Assembly (NCBI RefSeq): GCF_021432765.1
Contig: NZ_CP058908.1
Coordinates: 822,001 to 886,000 of the forward strand
Length of the DNA stretch: 64,000 nucleotides
DNA from: Pseudomonas phenolilytica
GTDB lineage: Bacteria; Pseudomonadota; Gammaproteobacteria; Pseudomonadales; Pseudomonadaceae
Direction: 5' to 3'
A program made the position numbers and the translations under genes. Positions 56,717 to 64,000 of the stretch are shown in pieces (position 1 is the first letter of the stretch; each line of letters opens with the position of its first letter). The notes beneath the pieces were generated by a model. That model made no database searches, had not been told where the DNA came from, and saw only the letters and a program-made list of their open reading frames with translations.

Positions 56717-57460
56717 TCACTCGTCCTTGTACTTCAGGTCGCAGAGCGCCTGCGCCTCGGCGACGTCGAGCGTGCCTTCGTAGATCGCCCGGCCAGTGAT
56801 GGCACCGATGATGCCCGGGGTGTTGGTGTCGAGCAGCTTCTGGATGTCGCCGATGTTGTGGATGCCGCCGGAAGCGATTACCGGGATGCGGCTGGCATTG
56901 GCCAGCGCCACGGTCGCCTCGACGTTGCAGCCCTGCATCATGCCGTCCTTGGCGATGTCGGTGTAGACGATCGCCGAGACGCCATCGGCCTCGAAGCGGC
57001 GGGCCAGATCGACGGCCTGCACGCTGGAGACTTCGGCCCAGCCATCGGTGGCGACGAAGCCGTCCTTCGCATCGAGGCCGACGATGACCTTGCCCGGGAA
57101 GGCGCGGCAGGCCTCGGTGACGAACTCCGGCTCTTTGACCGCCTTGGTGCCGATGATTACGTAGCTGACGCCGGCGCGCACGTAGTGCTCGATGGTTTCC
57201 AGGGTACGAATGCCGCCGCCGATCTGGATCGGCAGGTCCGGGTAACGCCTGGCGATGGCGGTGACCACCTCGCCGTTGACCGGCTGGCCTTCGAAGGCGC
57301 CGTTGAGGTCGACCAGGTGCAGGCGACGGCAGCCGGCCTCGACCCACCTGGCGGCCATGGCCACCGGGTCATCGGAGAACACCGTGGCGTCGTCCATCAG
57401 GCCCTGGCGCAGACGTACGCAGGCGCCGTCCTTGAGATCGATAGCGGGGATAATCAGCAT
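56717..57460 (-). CDS. hisA: Phosphoribosylformimino-5-aminoimidazole carboxamide isomerase HisA
   Basis: The 247-aa TIM barrel performs the Amadori isomerisation of ProFAR to PRFAR. Catalytic Asp8 is in [10 protein letters not shown] and Asp129 in [10 protein letters not shown]. The phosphate sites are IGGGIRT and ASGGIHN. The ATG lies 36 bases after the DUF2164 gene on the minus strand. Length is normal. Confidence 0.97.
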   Translation of the reverse strand: MLIIPAIDLKDGACVRLRQGLMDDATVFSDDPVAMAARWVEAGCRRLHLVDLNGAFEGQPVNGEVVTAIARRYPDLPIQIGGGIRTLETIEHYVRAGVSYVIIGTKAVKEPEFVTEACRAFPGKVIVGLDAKDGFVATDGWAEVSSVQAVDLARRFEADGVSAIVYTDIAKDGMMQGCNVEATVALANASRIPVIASGGIHNIGDIQKLLDTNTPGIIGAITGRAIYEGTLDVAEAQALCDLKYKDE

Positions 57461-57496
57461 GGCTTGAACCTGTTCAAATCAAGTGTCGGTTAAGGG

Positions 57497-57757
57497 TCAG
57501 CTCTTCTCGAGCGCCCACAAGTCGCTTTCGATGCTCTCGAACCGTTCCTTCAGGTGGCTCTGCACGTCGAAGATCGCCTTGTTGTAATACAGCGGCGCGA
57601 TTTCCCGGGCGAACAGATCGAGCACTTCCTGCGCCTCGAACGAGCCCAGCTCGAGTTCGAACCGCTCTTGCAGAAAGCGCTTGATGACCTGTTGCGCCGC
57701 CTGCTCCTGAGCGGCATCCAGCGTCAGGACCGGCGGCCTGCCCTTGGCCCGGCTCAT
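57497..57757 (-). CDS. DUF2164 family protein
   Basis: The 86-aa protein starts [14 protein letters not shown]. It is mostly helical with the family segments IKRFLQERFELELGSFEAQEVLDLF and PLYYNKAIFDVQSHL; I recognise it as DUF2164, whose function is unknown. Its ATG overlaps the hisH stop by one base (TAATG), so it is translated with the histidine genes, between hisH and hisA. That position suggests a helper role with the synthase, but nothing in the sequence proves it. Charge is near neutral; there is no signal peptide. Confidence 0.82.
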   Translation of the reverse strand: MSRAKGRPPVLTLDAAQEQAAQQVIKRFLQERFELELGSFEAQEVLDLFAREIAPLYYNKAIFDVQSHLKERFESIESDLWALEKS

Positions 57758-58395
57758 TACCAGCGGCCATCCCAGGCGGCGAAGTTCTGCAGCAGCTGCA
57801 GGCCGTGGGTGTGGCTCTTCTCCGGGTGGAACTGCACGGCGAAGCGCGGGCCATCGGCCAGCGCGGCGGCGAAGTCCTTGCCGTAATGGCCGCGACCGAC
57901 CACCTGGCGCGGATTGCCGGCCTCGATGTAATAGCTGTGCACGAAGTAGAAGCGGGCGTTGTCCGGGATGTTGTGCCAGAGCGGATGGTCGACCACCTGC
58001 CTGACCTCGTTCCAACCCATGTGCGGCACCTTCAGGTGCTCGCCGTCCTCGTGCAGGTCCTTGCCGAAGAAGCGCACCTGACCGGGGAACAGACCGATGC
58101 AATCGACGCCGTCGTTCTCCTCGCTGCGCTCCATCAGCGCCTGCATGCCGACGCAGATGCCGAGGAACGGACGGTCCTGGCTGACTTCGCGGACCAGTTC
58201 GTCGAAGCCCAGACGGCGAATCTCGGCCATGCAGTCACGAATCGCGCCGACGCCGGGAAACACCACGCGGTCGGCTTCACGGATGACCTGCGCATCGCTG
58301 GTGATCAGCACGCGGCCAGCGCCGACGTGCTCCAGCGCCTTGGCCACCGAGTGCAGGTTGCCCATGCCGTAGTCGATGACGGCGACGGTCTGCAT
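57757..58395 (-). CDS. hisH: Imidazole glycerol phosphate synthase subunit HisH
   Basis: The 212-aa class I glutamine amidotransferase provides ammonia to HisF. The nucleophile Cys is in [12 protein letters not shown] near residue 85. The catalytic His and Glu are in [12 protein letters not shown] near 191-200. The oxyanion region is PGVGAIRDC. The start [16 protein letters not shown] overlaps the hisB stop by one base (TAATG); the stop likewise overlaps the DUF2164 start. Confidence 0.97.
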   Translation of the reverse strand: MQTVAVIDYGMGNLHSVAKALEHVGAGRVLITSDAQVIREADRVVFPGVGAIRDCMAEIRRLGFDELVREVSQDRPFLGICVGMQALMERSEENDGVDCIGLFPGQVRFFGKDLHEDGEHLKVPHMGWNEVRQVVDHPLWHNIPDNARFYFVHSYYIEAGNPRQVVGRGHYGKDFAAALADGPRFAVQFHPEKSHTHGLQLLQNFAAWDGRW

Positions 58396-58988
58396 TACAG
58401 GCACCCTTTGGTGGACGGCATCTGCCCGGCCATGCGCGGATCGAGCTCGATGGCCATGCGCAGCGCGCGGCCGAAGGCCTTGAACACGGTTTCGATCTGG
58501 TGGTGGGTGTTGGTGCCGCGCAGGTTGTCGATGTGCAGGGTCACCAGCGCGTGATTGACGAAGCCCTGGAAGAATTCCTGGAACAGGTCGACGTCGAACT
58601 TGCCGACCACCGCGCGGGTGTAGGGCACGTTCATGGTCAGACCGGGACGCCCGGAGAAGTCGATCACCACGCGCGACAGCGCCTCGTCCAGCGGCACGTA
58701 GGAATGCCCGTAGCGGGTCATGCCTTTCTTGTCGCCGATGGCCTTGGCGAAAGCTTGGCCGAGGGTGATGCCGACGTCCTCCACGGTATGGTGGTCGTCG
58801 ATGTGCAGGTCGCCGTTGCACTCGATATCCAGGTCGATCAGCCCGTGACGGGCGATCTGGTCGAGCATGTGCTCGAGGAAGGGCACGCCGATGGCGAAGC
58901 GCGCCTTGCCGGTGCCATCCAGATTGATGGTGACCTTGACCTGGGTTTCCAGGGTGTTGCGCTCTACGCAAGCCGTACGTTCGGACAT
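58395..58988 (-). CDS. hisB: Imidazoleglycerol-phosphate dehydratase HisB
   Basis: The 197-aa monofunctional dehydratase removes water from imidazole-glycerol phosphate. The metal-binding His-rich motifs are [13 protein letters not shown] and [20 protein letters not shown], and the C-terminal copy is [23 protein letters not shown]. Unlike the E. coli fusion it lacks the phosphatase domain. First gene of hisB-hisH-DUF2164-hisA-hisF on the minus strand; the upstream spacer with the acetyltransferase gene (147 bases) must hold the promoter. Confidence 0.97.
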   Translation of the reverse strand: MSERTACVERNTLETQVKVTINLDGTGKARFAIGVPFLEHMLDQIARHGLIDLDIECNGDLHIDDHHTVEDVGITLGQAFAKAIGDKKGMTRYGHSYVPLDEALSRVVIDFSGRPGLTMNVPYTRAVVGKFDVDLFQEFFQGFVNHALVTLHIDNLRGTNTHHQIETVFKAFGRALRMAIELDPRMAGQMPSTKGCL

Positions 58989-59135
58989 CCAACAGCTCCG
59001 CTGATCGTGGGGCGAAAAGGGCTGCATTATAGGCCCAAATGTCGCAGCGGGGATATGCCAGCGCCCGCGCGCCGTGCGGCCCGCTGCCTTCGGCGGTATG
59101 CTTGGCGTCACTCCGCCAGCAGTCGTCAGGTCAAC

Positions 59136-59534
59136 ATGCCCGTCTACGTCGAAACCGTTACCCAACCCAGCCCGCAGGATCGCAGCGACCTGGCGAAGAT
59201 CTATGCCGACGCCCCGGCCTGGCTGCTCACCCCCCATGCCAGTGCCGAAGCGCTGATCGAGTCGGCGCTGGCCGACGGCAGCCTGATCGCCGGGCGCTTC
59301 AACGATCGCCTGCTCGGCGCCGCCGTGCTGCAGCGTGGAGACAGCGTCTGGCGCCTGTCGCACCTGTGCGTGCGCAAGCTCACCCGCCAGCGCGGCGTCG
59401 GCCGCCGGCTGCTGGAAGAAGCCCAGCGCCTGGCAGCGCAAGCCGGCAAGCCGCTGCGCCTGGCGGCGCCCGCCGGCCACCTGGAGGCCAGCGCACTGGC
59501 GGCGCGTCTGCACCTGCCGCTGGACCCGCTCTGA
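59136..59534 (+). CDS. GNAT acetyltransferase, PanZ-like
   Basis: The 132-aa protein is a small GNAT-fold acyltransferase. The coenzyme A motif (R/Q)xxGxG/A appears as [13 protein letters not shown] near residues 88-100. From memory its pattern matches E. coli PanZ/PanM: a PQDRxDLxKIYAD start, xARFNxRLLGAA and LxVRxxTRxRGVGxxLLEE. PanZ senses acetyl-CoA and promotes maturation of aspartate decarboxylase PanD for pantothenate synthesis. Whether the protein here does so depends on the PanD type in this genome, which is not in view. Divergent from hisB. Confidence 0.75.
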   Translation: MPVYVETVTQPSPQDRSDLAKIYADAPAWLLTPHASAEALIESALADGSLIAGRFNDRLLGAAVLQRGDSVWRLSHLCVRKLTRQRGVGRRLLEEAQRLAAQAGKPLRLAAPAGHLEASALAARLHLPLDPL

Positions 59535-59652
59535 CCGGACGCGGAACCCGCTCCCGGTCAGCCACTCCAAAGCCGACCGTGCGCCGAACGTGGCGCTGGC
59601 ACAGGGCTATACTTCGCCTCTTTTCAGAACGCTCTAATACAAGGATTGGTCC

Positions 59653-61875
59653 ATGAAATCGCTCGGCAAAATCCTGGGTCTGGTCATTCTCGGGCTGTTG
59701 CTGATCGTCGTGGCGGCAGGGTTCGCCCTGACCCACCTATTCGATCCCAACGACTACAAGGACGAAATCCGCCAGCTGGCGCGCGACAAGGCTGGTCTGG
59801 AACTCACCATCAACGGCGACATCGGCTGGAGCCTGTTCCCCTGGCTCGGCCTGGAGTTGCACGAGACCACGTTGGCGAGCACACAGACGCCCGACCAGCC
59901 GCTTGCCGACCTGCGCATGCTCGGCCTCTCGGTGCGCGTACTGCCGCTGCTGCAGCGCGAAGTGCAGATGAGCGACATCACCGTCAACGGCCTCAACCTG
60001 ACCCTCAGTCGCGACCAGCAGGGCCGCGGCAACTGGGAAGGCATCGGCCAGCCGCCAGCACAGCCCGCCACCCCCCAGCCGGCACCGGCCGTCGCGACGC
60101 CGGCCGAGCCAGCCGAGCCCGCTGCGGGCAAAAGCGGCAAACCGCTCAAGCTGGACATCGACAGCCTCACCGTCAGCGACGCCCGGGTCACCTATCAGGA
60201 TGCCCGCAGCGGCCAGCAGTACAGCGCCGAAAGCATCGAACTGAGTACCGGCGCGATCCGCGAAGGCAGTGCCATCCCGCTCAAGCTCAATGCCTTCTTC
60301 GGCAGCAACAAGCCGGTGATGCGCGCCCGTACCGAACTGCAGGGCGCGCTGCGCTTCGACAACCAGCTCAAGCGTTACCAGCTCGAAGACTTGCGCCTGA
60401 GCGGCGAGGCCTCGGGTGAGCCGCTGCAGGGCAAGACCCTGAACTTCAGCGCCCAGGGTCAGCTGCTGGTCGACCGCGCCGCGCAGGTCGCCGAATGGAA
60501 CGGCCTCAAGTTCACCGCCAACGAGCTGCGCGGACTTGGCGAACTGAAGGTGCGCGACCTGGACGGCCAGCCCAAGCTCGGCGGCGCGCTGACGGTGGCG
60601 CAATTCAACCTGCGCCAGTTCCTCGAAGGCATCGGCCAGCCGCTGCCGGTCACGGCCGATAGCGGCGCACTGAGCAAGATCGAGCTAATGAGCCGCCTGA
60701 CCGGCAGCCAGAACAGCCTGATCCTCGAAGAGGCCACCCTGAAGCTGGACGACAGTACTTTCACCGGCGCCCTCGGCCTCAGCGACTTCGCGCGTCAGGC
60801 CCTGCGTGTGGAACTCAAGGGCGATCGCCTCGACCTCGACCGCTACCTGCCGCCGGTCGCCAAGGAAACCGCACAGGACACCGCGCGCCAGGGCGAAGTG
60901 AAGGCCAGCGAGGCCGCGGCGCTTGGCAACGGCACCACGCCGCTGCCAGACAAACCGACCCAGCACGCCTGGAGCAGTGAAAAGCTGCTGCCGATCGAGC
61001 GCCTGCGCAGCCTGGACGGCAACCTCGATCTCAGCGTCGGCAGCCTTACCCTGCGCAAGCTGCCGCTGGAGAACTTCGTGCTCAAGGCGCGCGGCAAGGG
61101 CGGCCTGCTCGACTTGCAGACGCTGCGCGGCAATCTCTTTGGCGGCCGGGTGGAAAGCGCGGCGAGCCTCGATGTTCGCCCGGCGCTTGCGCAACTGAGT
61201 ATGCAAATGCAGCTCAGCAGCGTACCGGTCGAACGCCTGCTGGAAAGCCAGGGCGAGAAAGTCACGCTCAAGGGCCAGCTCAACCTCGACAGCGACCTGC
61301 GCACGCAGGGCAACAGCCAGAAGGACTGGATCGACAACCTCAACGGCAAGGCCGGCTTCCTCGTCGACAACGGCGTGCTGGTCGATGCCAACCTCGAGCA
61401 GCAGCTGTGCCGCGCCATCGCCACCCTCAACCGCAAGCCGTTGACCAGCGAGCCACGCAGCAAGGACACACCGTTCCGCGAGCTGCGCGGCAACCTGAGC
61501 GTACGCGACGGCGTCGCCAGCAACCCCGACCTCAAGGCCAGCATTCCCGGCCTGACGGTCAACGGCAACGGCGATGTCGACCTGCGCGTGCTGGGCATGG
61601 ACTACCGCGTCGGCATCCTCGTCGAGGGCGACAAGGGCGCCATGCCGGACCCCGCCTGCCAGGTTAACGAGCGCTACGTAGGCATCGAGTGGCCGCTGCG
61701 TTGCCGCGGCCCGCTGGAGCTGGGCGCCAAGGCCTGCCGCTTCGACAAGGACGCATTGGGCAAGGTCGCCGGAAAGCTGGCCGGCGAGAAGCTCAACGAG
61801 AAGATCGAGGAGAAGCTCGGCGACAAGGTCAGCCCGGAACTCAAGGACGCGCTCAAGGGCCTGTTCAAACGATGA
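59653..61875 (+). CDS. asmA: AsmA family protein
   Basis: The 740-aa envelope protein starts with one membrane helix (LGLVILGLLLIVVAAGFAL) followed by the AsmA repeat region typical of bridge-like lipid-transfer proteins. DPNDYKDEIRQLARDKAGLEL and GDIGWSLFPWLGLEL lie near residue 50. A low-complexity A/P/E-rich stretch (about 137-170) and a conserved C-terminal part (RDGVASNPDLKASIPGLTVNG near 620) follow. AsmA proteins are thought to move phospholipids to the outer membrane. The stop overlaps the mutY start (ATGA). Confidence 0.93.
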   Translation: MKSLGKILGLVILGLLLIVVAAGFALTHLFDPNDYKDEIRQLARDKAGLELTINGDIGWSLFPWLGLELHETTLASTQTPDQPLADLRMLGLSVRVLPLLQREVQMSDITVNGLNLTLSRDQQGRGNWEGIGQPPAQPATPQPAPAVATPAEPAEPAAGKSGKPLKLDIDSLTVSDARVTYQDARSGQQYSAESIELSTGAIREGSAIPLKLNAFFGSNKPVMRARTELQGALRFDNQLKRYQLEDLRLSGEASGEPLQGKTLNFSAQGQLLVDRAAQVAEWNGLKFTANELRGLGELKVRDLDGQPKLGGALTVAQFNLRQFLEGIGQPLPVTADSGALSKIELMSRLTGSQNSLILEEATLKLDDSTFTGALGLSDFARQALRVELKGDRLDLDRYLPPVAKETAQDTARQGEVKASEAAALGNGTTPLPDKPTQHAWSSEKLLPIERLRSLDGNLDLSVGSLTLRKLPLENFVLKARGKGGLLDLQTLRGNLFGGRVESAASLDVRPALAQLSMQMQLSSVPVERLLESQGEKVTLKGQLNLDSDLRTQGNSQKDWIDNLNGKAGFLVDNGVLVDANLEQQLCRAIATLNRKPLTSEPRSKDTPFRELRGNLSVRDGVASNPDLKASIPGLTVNGNGDVDLRVLGMDYRVGILVEGDKGAMPDPACQVNERYVGIEWPLRCRGPLELGAKACRFDKDALGKVAGKLAGEKLNEKIEEKLGDKVSPELKDALKGLFKR

Positions 61876-62939
61876 GTCCCGAGCAGTTCGGCGCGGCGGT
61901 CCTCGACTGGTTCGACCGCCACGGCCGCAAGGATCTGCCCTGGCAGCAGGGCATCACGCCGTACCGGGTGTGGGTGTCGGAGATCATGCTGCAGCAGACC
62001 CAGGTCAGTACCGTGCTCGGCTACTTCGACCGTTTCATGGAAGCGCTGCCCACTGTCGAAGCGCTGGCCGCCGCCGGCGAGGACGAAGTGCTGCACCTGT
62101 GGACCGGCCTCGGCTACTACAGCCGCGCACGCAATCTGCACAAGACCGCCAAGCGCGTCGTGGCCGAACATGGCGGCGTATTTCCGGCCGATGTCGACCA
62201 GCTCGCCGAGCTCCCCGGCATCGGCCGTTCCACCGCCGGAGCCATCGCCAGCATCAGCATGGGCCTGCGCGCGCCGATTCTCGACGGTAACGTCAAGCGC
62301 GTGTTGGCGCGCTATGTCGCGCAGGATGGGTATCCCGGCGAGCCGAAGGTTGCGCGTCAACTGTGGGAAGTCGCCGAGCGCTTCACCCCACAGCAACGGG
62401 TCAACCACTACACCCAGGCGATGATGGACCTCGGTGCCACGCTGTGCACCCGCAGCAAGCCGAGCTGCCTGCTCTGTCCGCTGAAGGACGGCTGTCGTGC
62501 CCACCTGCTCGGACGTGAAACCGCGTTCCCGGTGCCCAAACCGCGCAAGGCGCTGCCGCAGAAGCGCACCCTGATGCCACTGTTGGCCAGCCGCGAGGGT
62601 GCCATCCTGCTCTACCGGCGTCCGCCCAGCGGACTCTGGGGCGGCCTCTGGAGCCTGCCGGAGCTGGACGGTCTGGCCGCCCTCGACACGCTGGCCGAAC
62701 GCCACGCTCTGCAGCTCGGCGAGCGTCGCGAGCTGCCCGGGCTGACGCACACGTTCAGCCACTTCCAGCTCGCCATCGAACCCTGGCTGATCGAGGTCAA
62801 GTCCGCCGCCGGCGCCGTGGCCGAGGCCGACTGGCTCTGGTATAACCTCGCCACCCCGCCACGCGTCGGCCTTGCCGCGCCGGTGAAGAAACTGCTCAAG
62901 CGCGCCAGCGCCGAATTGAACGCAGGAGAAATGCCATGA
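61872..62939 (+). CDS. mutY: A/G-specific adenine glycosylase MutY
   Basis: The 355-aa repair enzyme removes adenine opposite 8-oxoguanine. The helix-hairpin-helix [12 protein letters not shown] lies near residues 112-123 with catalytic Asp in ILDGNVKRV. Catalytic Glu is in [12 protein letters not shown] near 37. A 4Fe-4S cluster loop CX6CX2CX5C is seen (CTRSKPSC...CPLKDGC) near 194-210. The NUDIX-like C-terminal domain (230-350), which reads 8-oxoG, includes [11 protein letters not shown]. It overlaps asmA and yggX by four bases each, so the three are one unit. Confidence 0.97.
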   Translation: MSPEQFGAAVLDWFDRHGRKDLPWQQGITPYRVWVSEIMLQQTQVSTVLGYFDRFMEALPTVEALAAAGEDEVLHLWTGLGYYSRARNLHKTAKRVVAEHGGVFPADVDQLAELPGIGRSTAGAIASISMGLRAPILDGNVKRVLARYVAQDGYPGEPKVARQLWEVAERFTPQQRVNHYTQAMMDLGATLCTRSKPSCLLCPLKDGCRAHLLGRETAFPVPKPRKALPQKRTLMPLLASREGAILLYRRPPSGLWGGLWSLPELDGLAALDTLAERHALQLGERRELPGLTHTFSHFQLAIEPWLIEVKSAAGAVAEADWLWYNLATPPRVGLAAPVKKLLKRASAELNAGEMP

Positions 62940-63208
62940 CCCGCACCGTGATGTGCCGCAAGTACCAGCAAGAACTCCCCGGCCTCGAGCGCCCGCCGTA
63001 TCCGGGCGCCAAGGGCGAAGAGATCTATAACAACATCTCCCGCAAAGCCTGGGACGACTGGCAGAAACACCAGACCATGCTGATCAACGAGCGCCGGCTG
63101 AACATGATGAACGCCGAAGACCGCAAGTTCCTCCAGGGCGAGATGGACAAGTTCTTCTCCGGTGAGGATTACGCCAAGGCCGAAGGCTACGTGCCCCCGA
63201 GCGAATAA
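62936..63208 (+). CDS. yggX: Probable Fe(2+)-trafficking protein YggX
   Basis: The 90-aa small protein protects iron-sulfur clusters from oxidative damage. It starts [18 protein letters not shown] with the single conserved Cys7, followed by [20 protein letters not shown] and a helical C-terminal half ending with PPSE. The coupling with mutY (ATGA) fits an oxidative-damage role. No terminator was seen in the 111 bases before the tRNA. Confidence 0.96.
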   Translation: MTRTVMCRKYQQELPGLERPPYPGAKGEEIYNNISRKAWDDWQKHQTMLINERRLNMMNAEDRKFLQGEMDKFFSGEDYAKAEGYVPPSE

Positions 63209-63279
63209 CCGGCGAAACCGCCAATCAATGCATCGCGACGCTAAGCGCCCGTCCAGGTTAATTTTTTTCCTGGGCGCGC

Positions 63280-63308
63280 TTGACAGGCAAAAGCCAAATC
63301 CGTCTAAT
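63280..63308 (+). promoter_or_regulatory. Sigma-70 promoter of tRNA-Phe
   Basis: Perfect -35 TTGACA, a 17-base spacer and -10 TCTAAT (one change from TATAAT), ending 11 bases before the tRNA 5' end. A strong promoter typical of stable RNA genes. Confidence 0.8.
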
Positions 63309-63319
63309 AGCGCCCCGTT

Positions 63320-63395
63320 GCCCAGGTAGCTCAGTCGGTAGAGCAGGGGATTGAAAATCCCCGTGTCGGCGGTTCGATTCCGTCCCTGGGCACCA
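63320..63395 (+). tRNA. tRNA-Phe (GAA)
   Basis: The 76-base cloverleaf has acceptor stem GCCCAGG/CCTGGGC, D loop AGTCGGTAGA, anticodon stem GGGGA/TCCCC with GAA at 63353-63355, T arm CGGCGGTTCGATTCCGTC and an encoded CCA end. It decodes phenylalanine. A 17-base -35/-10 promoter precedes it. Confidence 0.97.
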
Positions 63396-63443
63396 CCTTT
63401 CGTTTTCAGGTGGTGTCAGCATCATCCGAAAGCCCACAAGAAG

Positions 63444-63464
63444 CCCGCCCCGTGCGGGTTTTTT
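63444..63464 (+). terminator. Terminator downstream of tRNA-Phe
   Basis: Stem CCCGC/GCGGG with a five-base loop followed by TTTTTT, 49 bases after the tRNA end. Confidence 0.75.
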
Positions 63465-63570
63465 GTTGTCTGCGATTTACCCTTCCCTCCGTCGATTCGC
63501 CGCCCCTCGCAGTAGCGGCCCAGCCGCGGCGCTTGCTGTAGATCGACAATACGAAATGTAAACACATGTT

Positions 63571-63590
63571 AATGACATTGATTTGCATTT
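63571..63590 (+). promoter_or_regulatory. Fur-box-like site upstream of the TonB receptor
   Basis: AATGACATTGATTTGCATTT matches the extended Fur-box form AATGATAATGATTATCATTT at 16 of 20 positions and lies 57 bases before the receptor start, in an AT-rich stretch. Iron repression of the receptor is expected. Confidence 0.55.
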
Positions 63591-63647
63591 GATTTAAATT
63601 CCCGCCCCGATCTCGCCCACAACACCAACATCGGGAGCGTCCCCTTC

Positions 63648-64000
63648 GTGTACCGCCAATCCTGTCTGTGCCTGTCCATCTCGCTCGCGAGCCTGTCGTT
63701 CTGCTCGTTGCCAGCGGTTGCCGAAGAGGCAACCGAGCTCGAAGCCGTCACCATCAGCGCGACGCGGGCGCGCAGCGAAGCCGGCAAGACGCCGCAGAAG
63801 ATCACCGTGATCAGCCGTGAGCAGATCGAGCAGCAGCTGGCGATCACCTCCGACCACGGCGCCGTGCTGAGCAATCTGATTCCCTCCTACTCACCCAGCC
63901 GGCAGAAGATGAGCAGCGCCGGCGAAACCTTCCGCGGCCGCTCGGCGCTGATCCTCATCGACGGCGTACCGCAGTCCACACCGCTGCGCGACAGCCAGCG
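63648..64000 (+). CDS. TonB-dependent receptor (5' part only)
   Basis: The first 117 residues of an outer-membrane receptor run off the right edge. A signal peptide ends near residue 25 (SLPAVA). Then comes a TonB-box-like ELEAVTISATRARSE and the plug domain (ISREQIEQQLAITSDHG, then FRGRSALILIDGVPQ). This form is typical of siderophore or haem uptake receptors; the substrate cannot be told from the plug alone. The start is GTG with GGGAG upstream. A Fur-box-like site precedes it. Confidence 0.88.
   Translation, partial: MYRQSCLCLSISLASLSFCSLPAVAEEATELEAVTISATRARSEAGKTPQKITVISREQIEQQLAITSDHGAVLSNLIPSYSPSRQKMSSAGETFRGRSALILIDGVPQSTPLRDSQ

Noticed and set aside
63246..63277. Terminator between yggX and tRNA-Phe
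   Set aside because: GCGCCC/GGGCGC can pair, but the T-run lies in the loop and not after the stem.
63320..63395. Integration site of a mobile element at tRNA-Phe
   Set aside because: No integrase gene and no repeated tRNA 3' end in the window.

Overview
The window is a single stretch of high-GC gammaproteobacterial chromosome that reads as Pseudomonas in the broad sense, most likely the P. stutzeri group (Stutzerimonas). The cytochrome c4 at 32665-33297 looks, from memory, almost identical to the P. stutzeri protein. The gene orders recC-recB-recD, opdH-tctCBA with tctDE, algB-kinB-ampDh2-dgcH-dsbA-cc4-engB, gcvTH, ubiI-ubiH-pepP-ygfB/zapA-ssrS-ygfA, secB-grxC-rhodanese/gpmI-envC-ctpA and hisBH-hisAF/asmA-mutY-yggX are pseudomonad synteny blocks. 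No phage, insertion sequence, integron or CRISPR array was seen. Nearly all of the sequence is core genome.

Layout. 1-7.7 kb: recombination and repair, recC-recB-recD on the minus strand with start/stop overlaps (recD runs off the left edge). 7.9-22.2 kb: a carboxylate-sensing and uptake region with a two-Cache periplasmic protein, a TRAP-TAXI transporter (fused permease plus binding protein), an Aer-type PAS chemoreceptor, the TctE/TctD two-component system, the OpdH porin, the tripartite tricarboxylate transporter TctC-TctB-TctA, and an AbrB-family membrane protein coupled to tctA. 22.2-25.0 kb: a SpmA/SpmB-like membrane protein, a hairpin-rich spacer and three small stress-type or unknown genes. 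25.2-33.3 kb: the alginate regulators algB-kinB, the lipoprotein amidase ampDh2, diguanylate cyclase dgcH with a nuclease-like gene, dsbA and cytochrome c4. 33.5-47 kb: engB, glycine cleavage H and T proteins, an iron(III) ABC transporter, ubiquinone hydroxylases ubiI and ubiH, pepP, ygfB, zapA, 6S RNA and ygfA, then EVE, FliL-like and quinone oxidoreductase genes. 47-55 kb: secB-grxC-rhodanese, gpmI, the envC-ctpA-deacetylase envelope group, and NfeD with a stomatin homologue. 55-64 kb: a binding protein, the histidine genes hisB-hisH-(DUF2164)-hisA-hisF, a PanZ-like acetyltransferase, asmA-mutY-yggX, tRNA-Phe and the start of a TonB-dependent receptor behind a Fur-box-like site.

How the genes work together. 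The most coherent accessory theme is the 14-kb carboxylate region. OpdH lets tricarboxylates through the outer membrane, TctC binds them, TctA and TctB import them, and TctE/TctD presumably switch the system on. The neighbouring TRAP-TAXI system takes other organic acids. A-rich ARN-repeat (Hfq/Crc-type) motifs sit against the ribosome binding sites of opdH, tctC and the TAXI binding protein, so all three carry the mark of translational catabolite repression. I see no clearly unprecedented system. The less-described items are the AbrB protein coupled to tctA, the two-Cache protein, the hairpin cluster upstream of the spmAB-like gene, a terminator-like hairpin in the gpmI leader, the DUF2164 gene inside the his operon, and an AlgU-type promoter candidate ahead of the four-helix-bundle gene next to algB.
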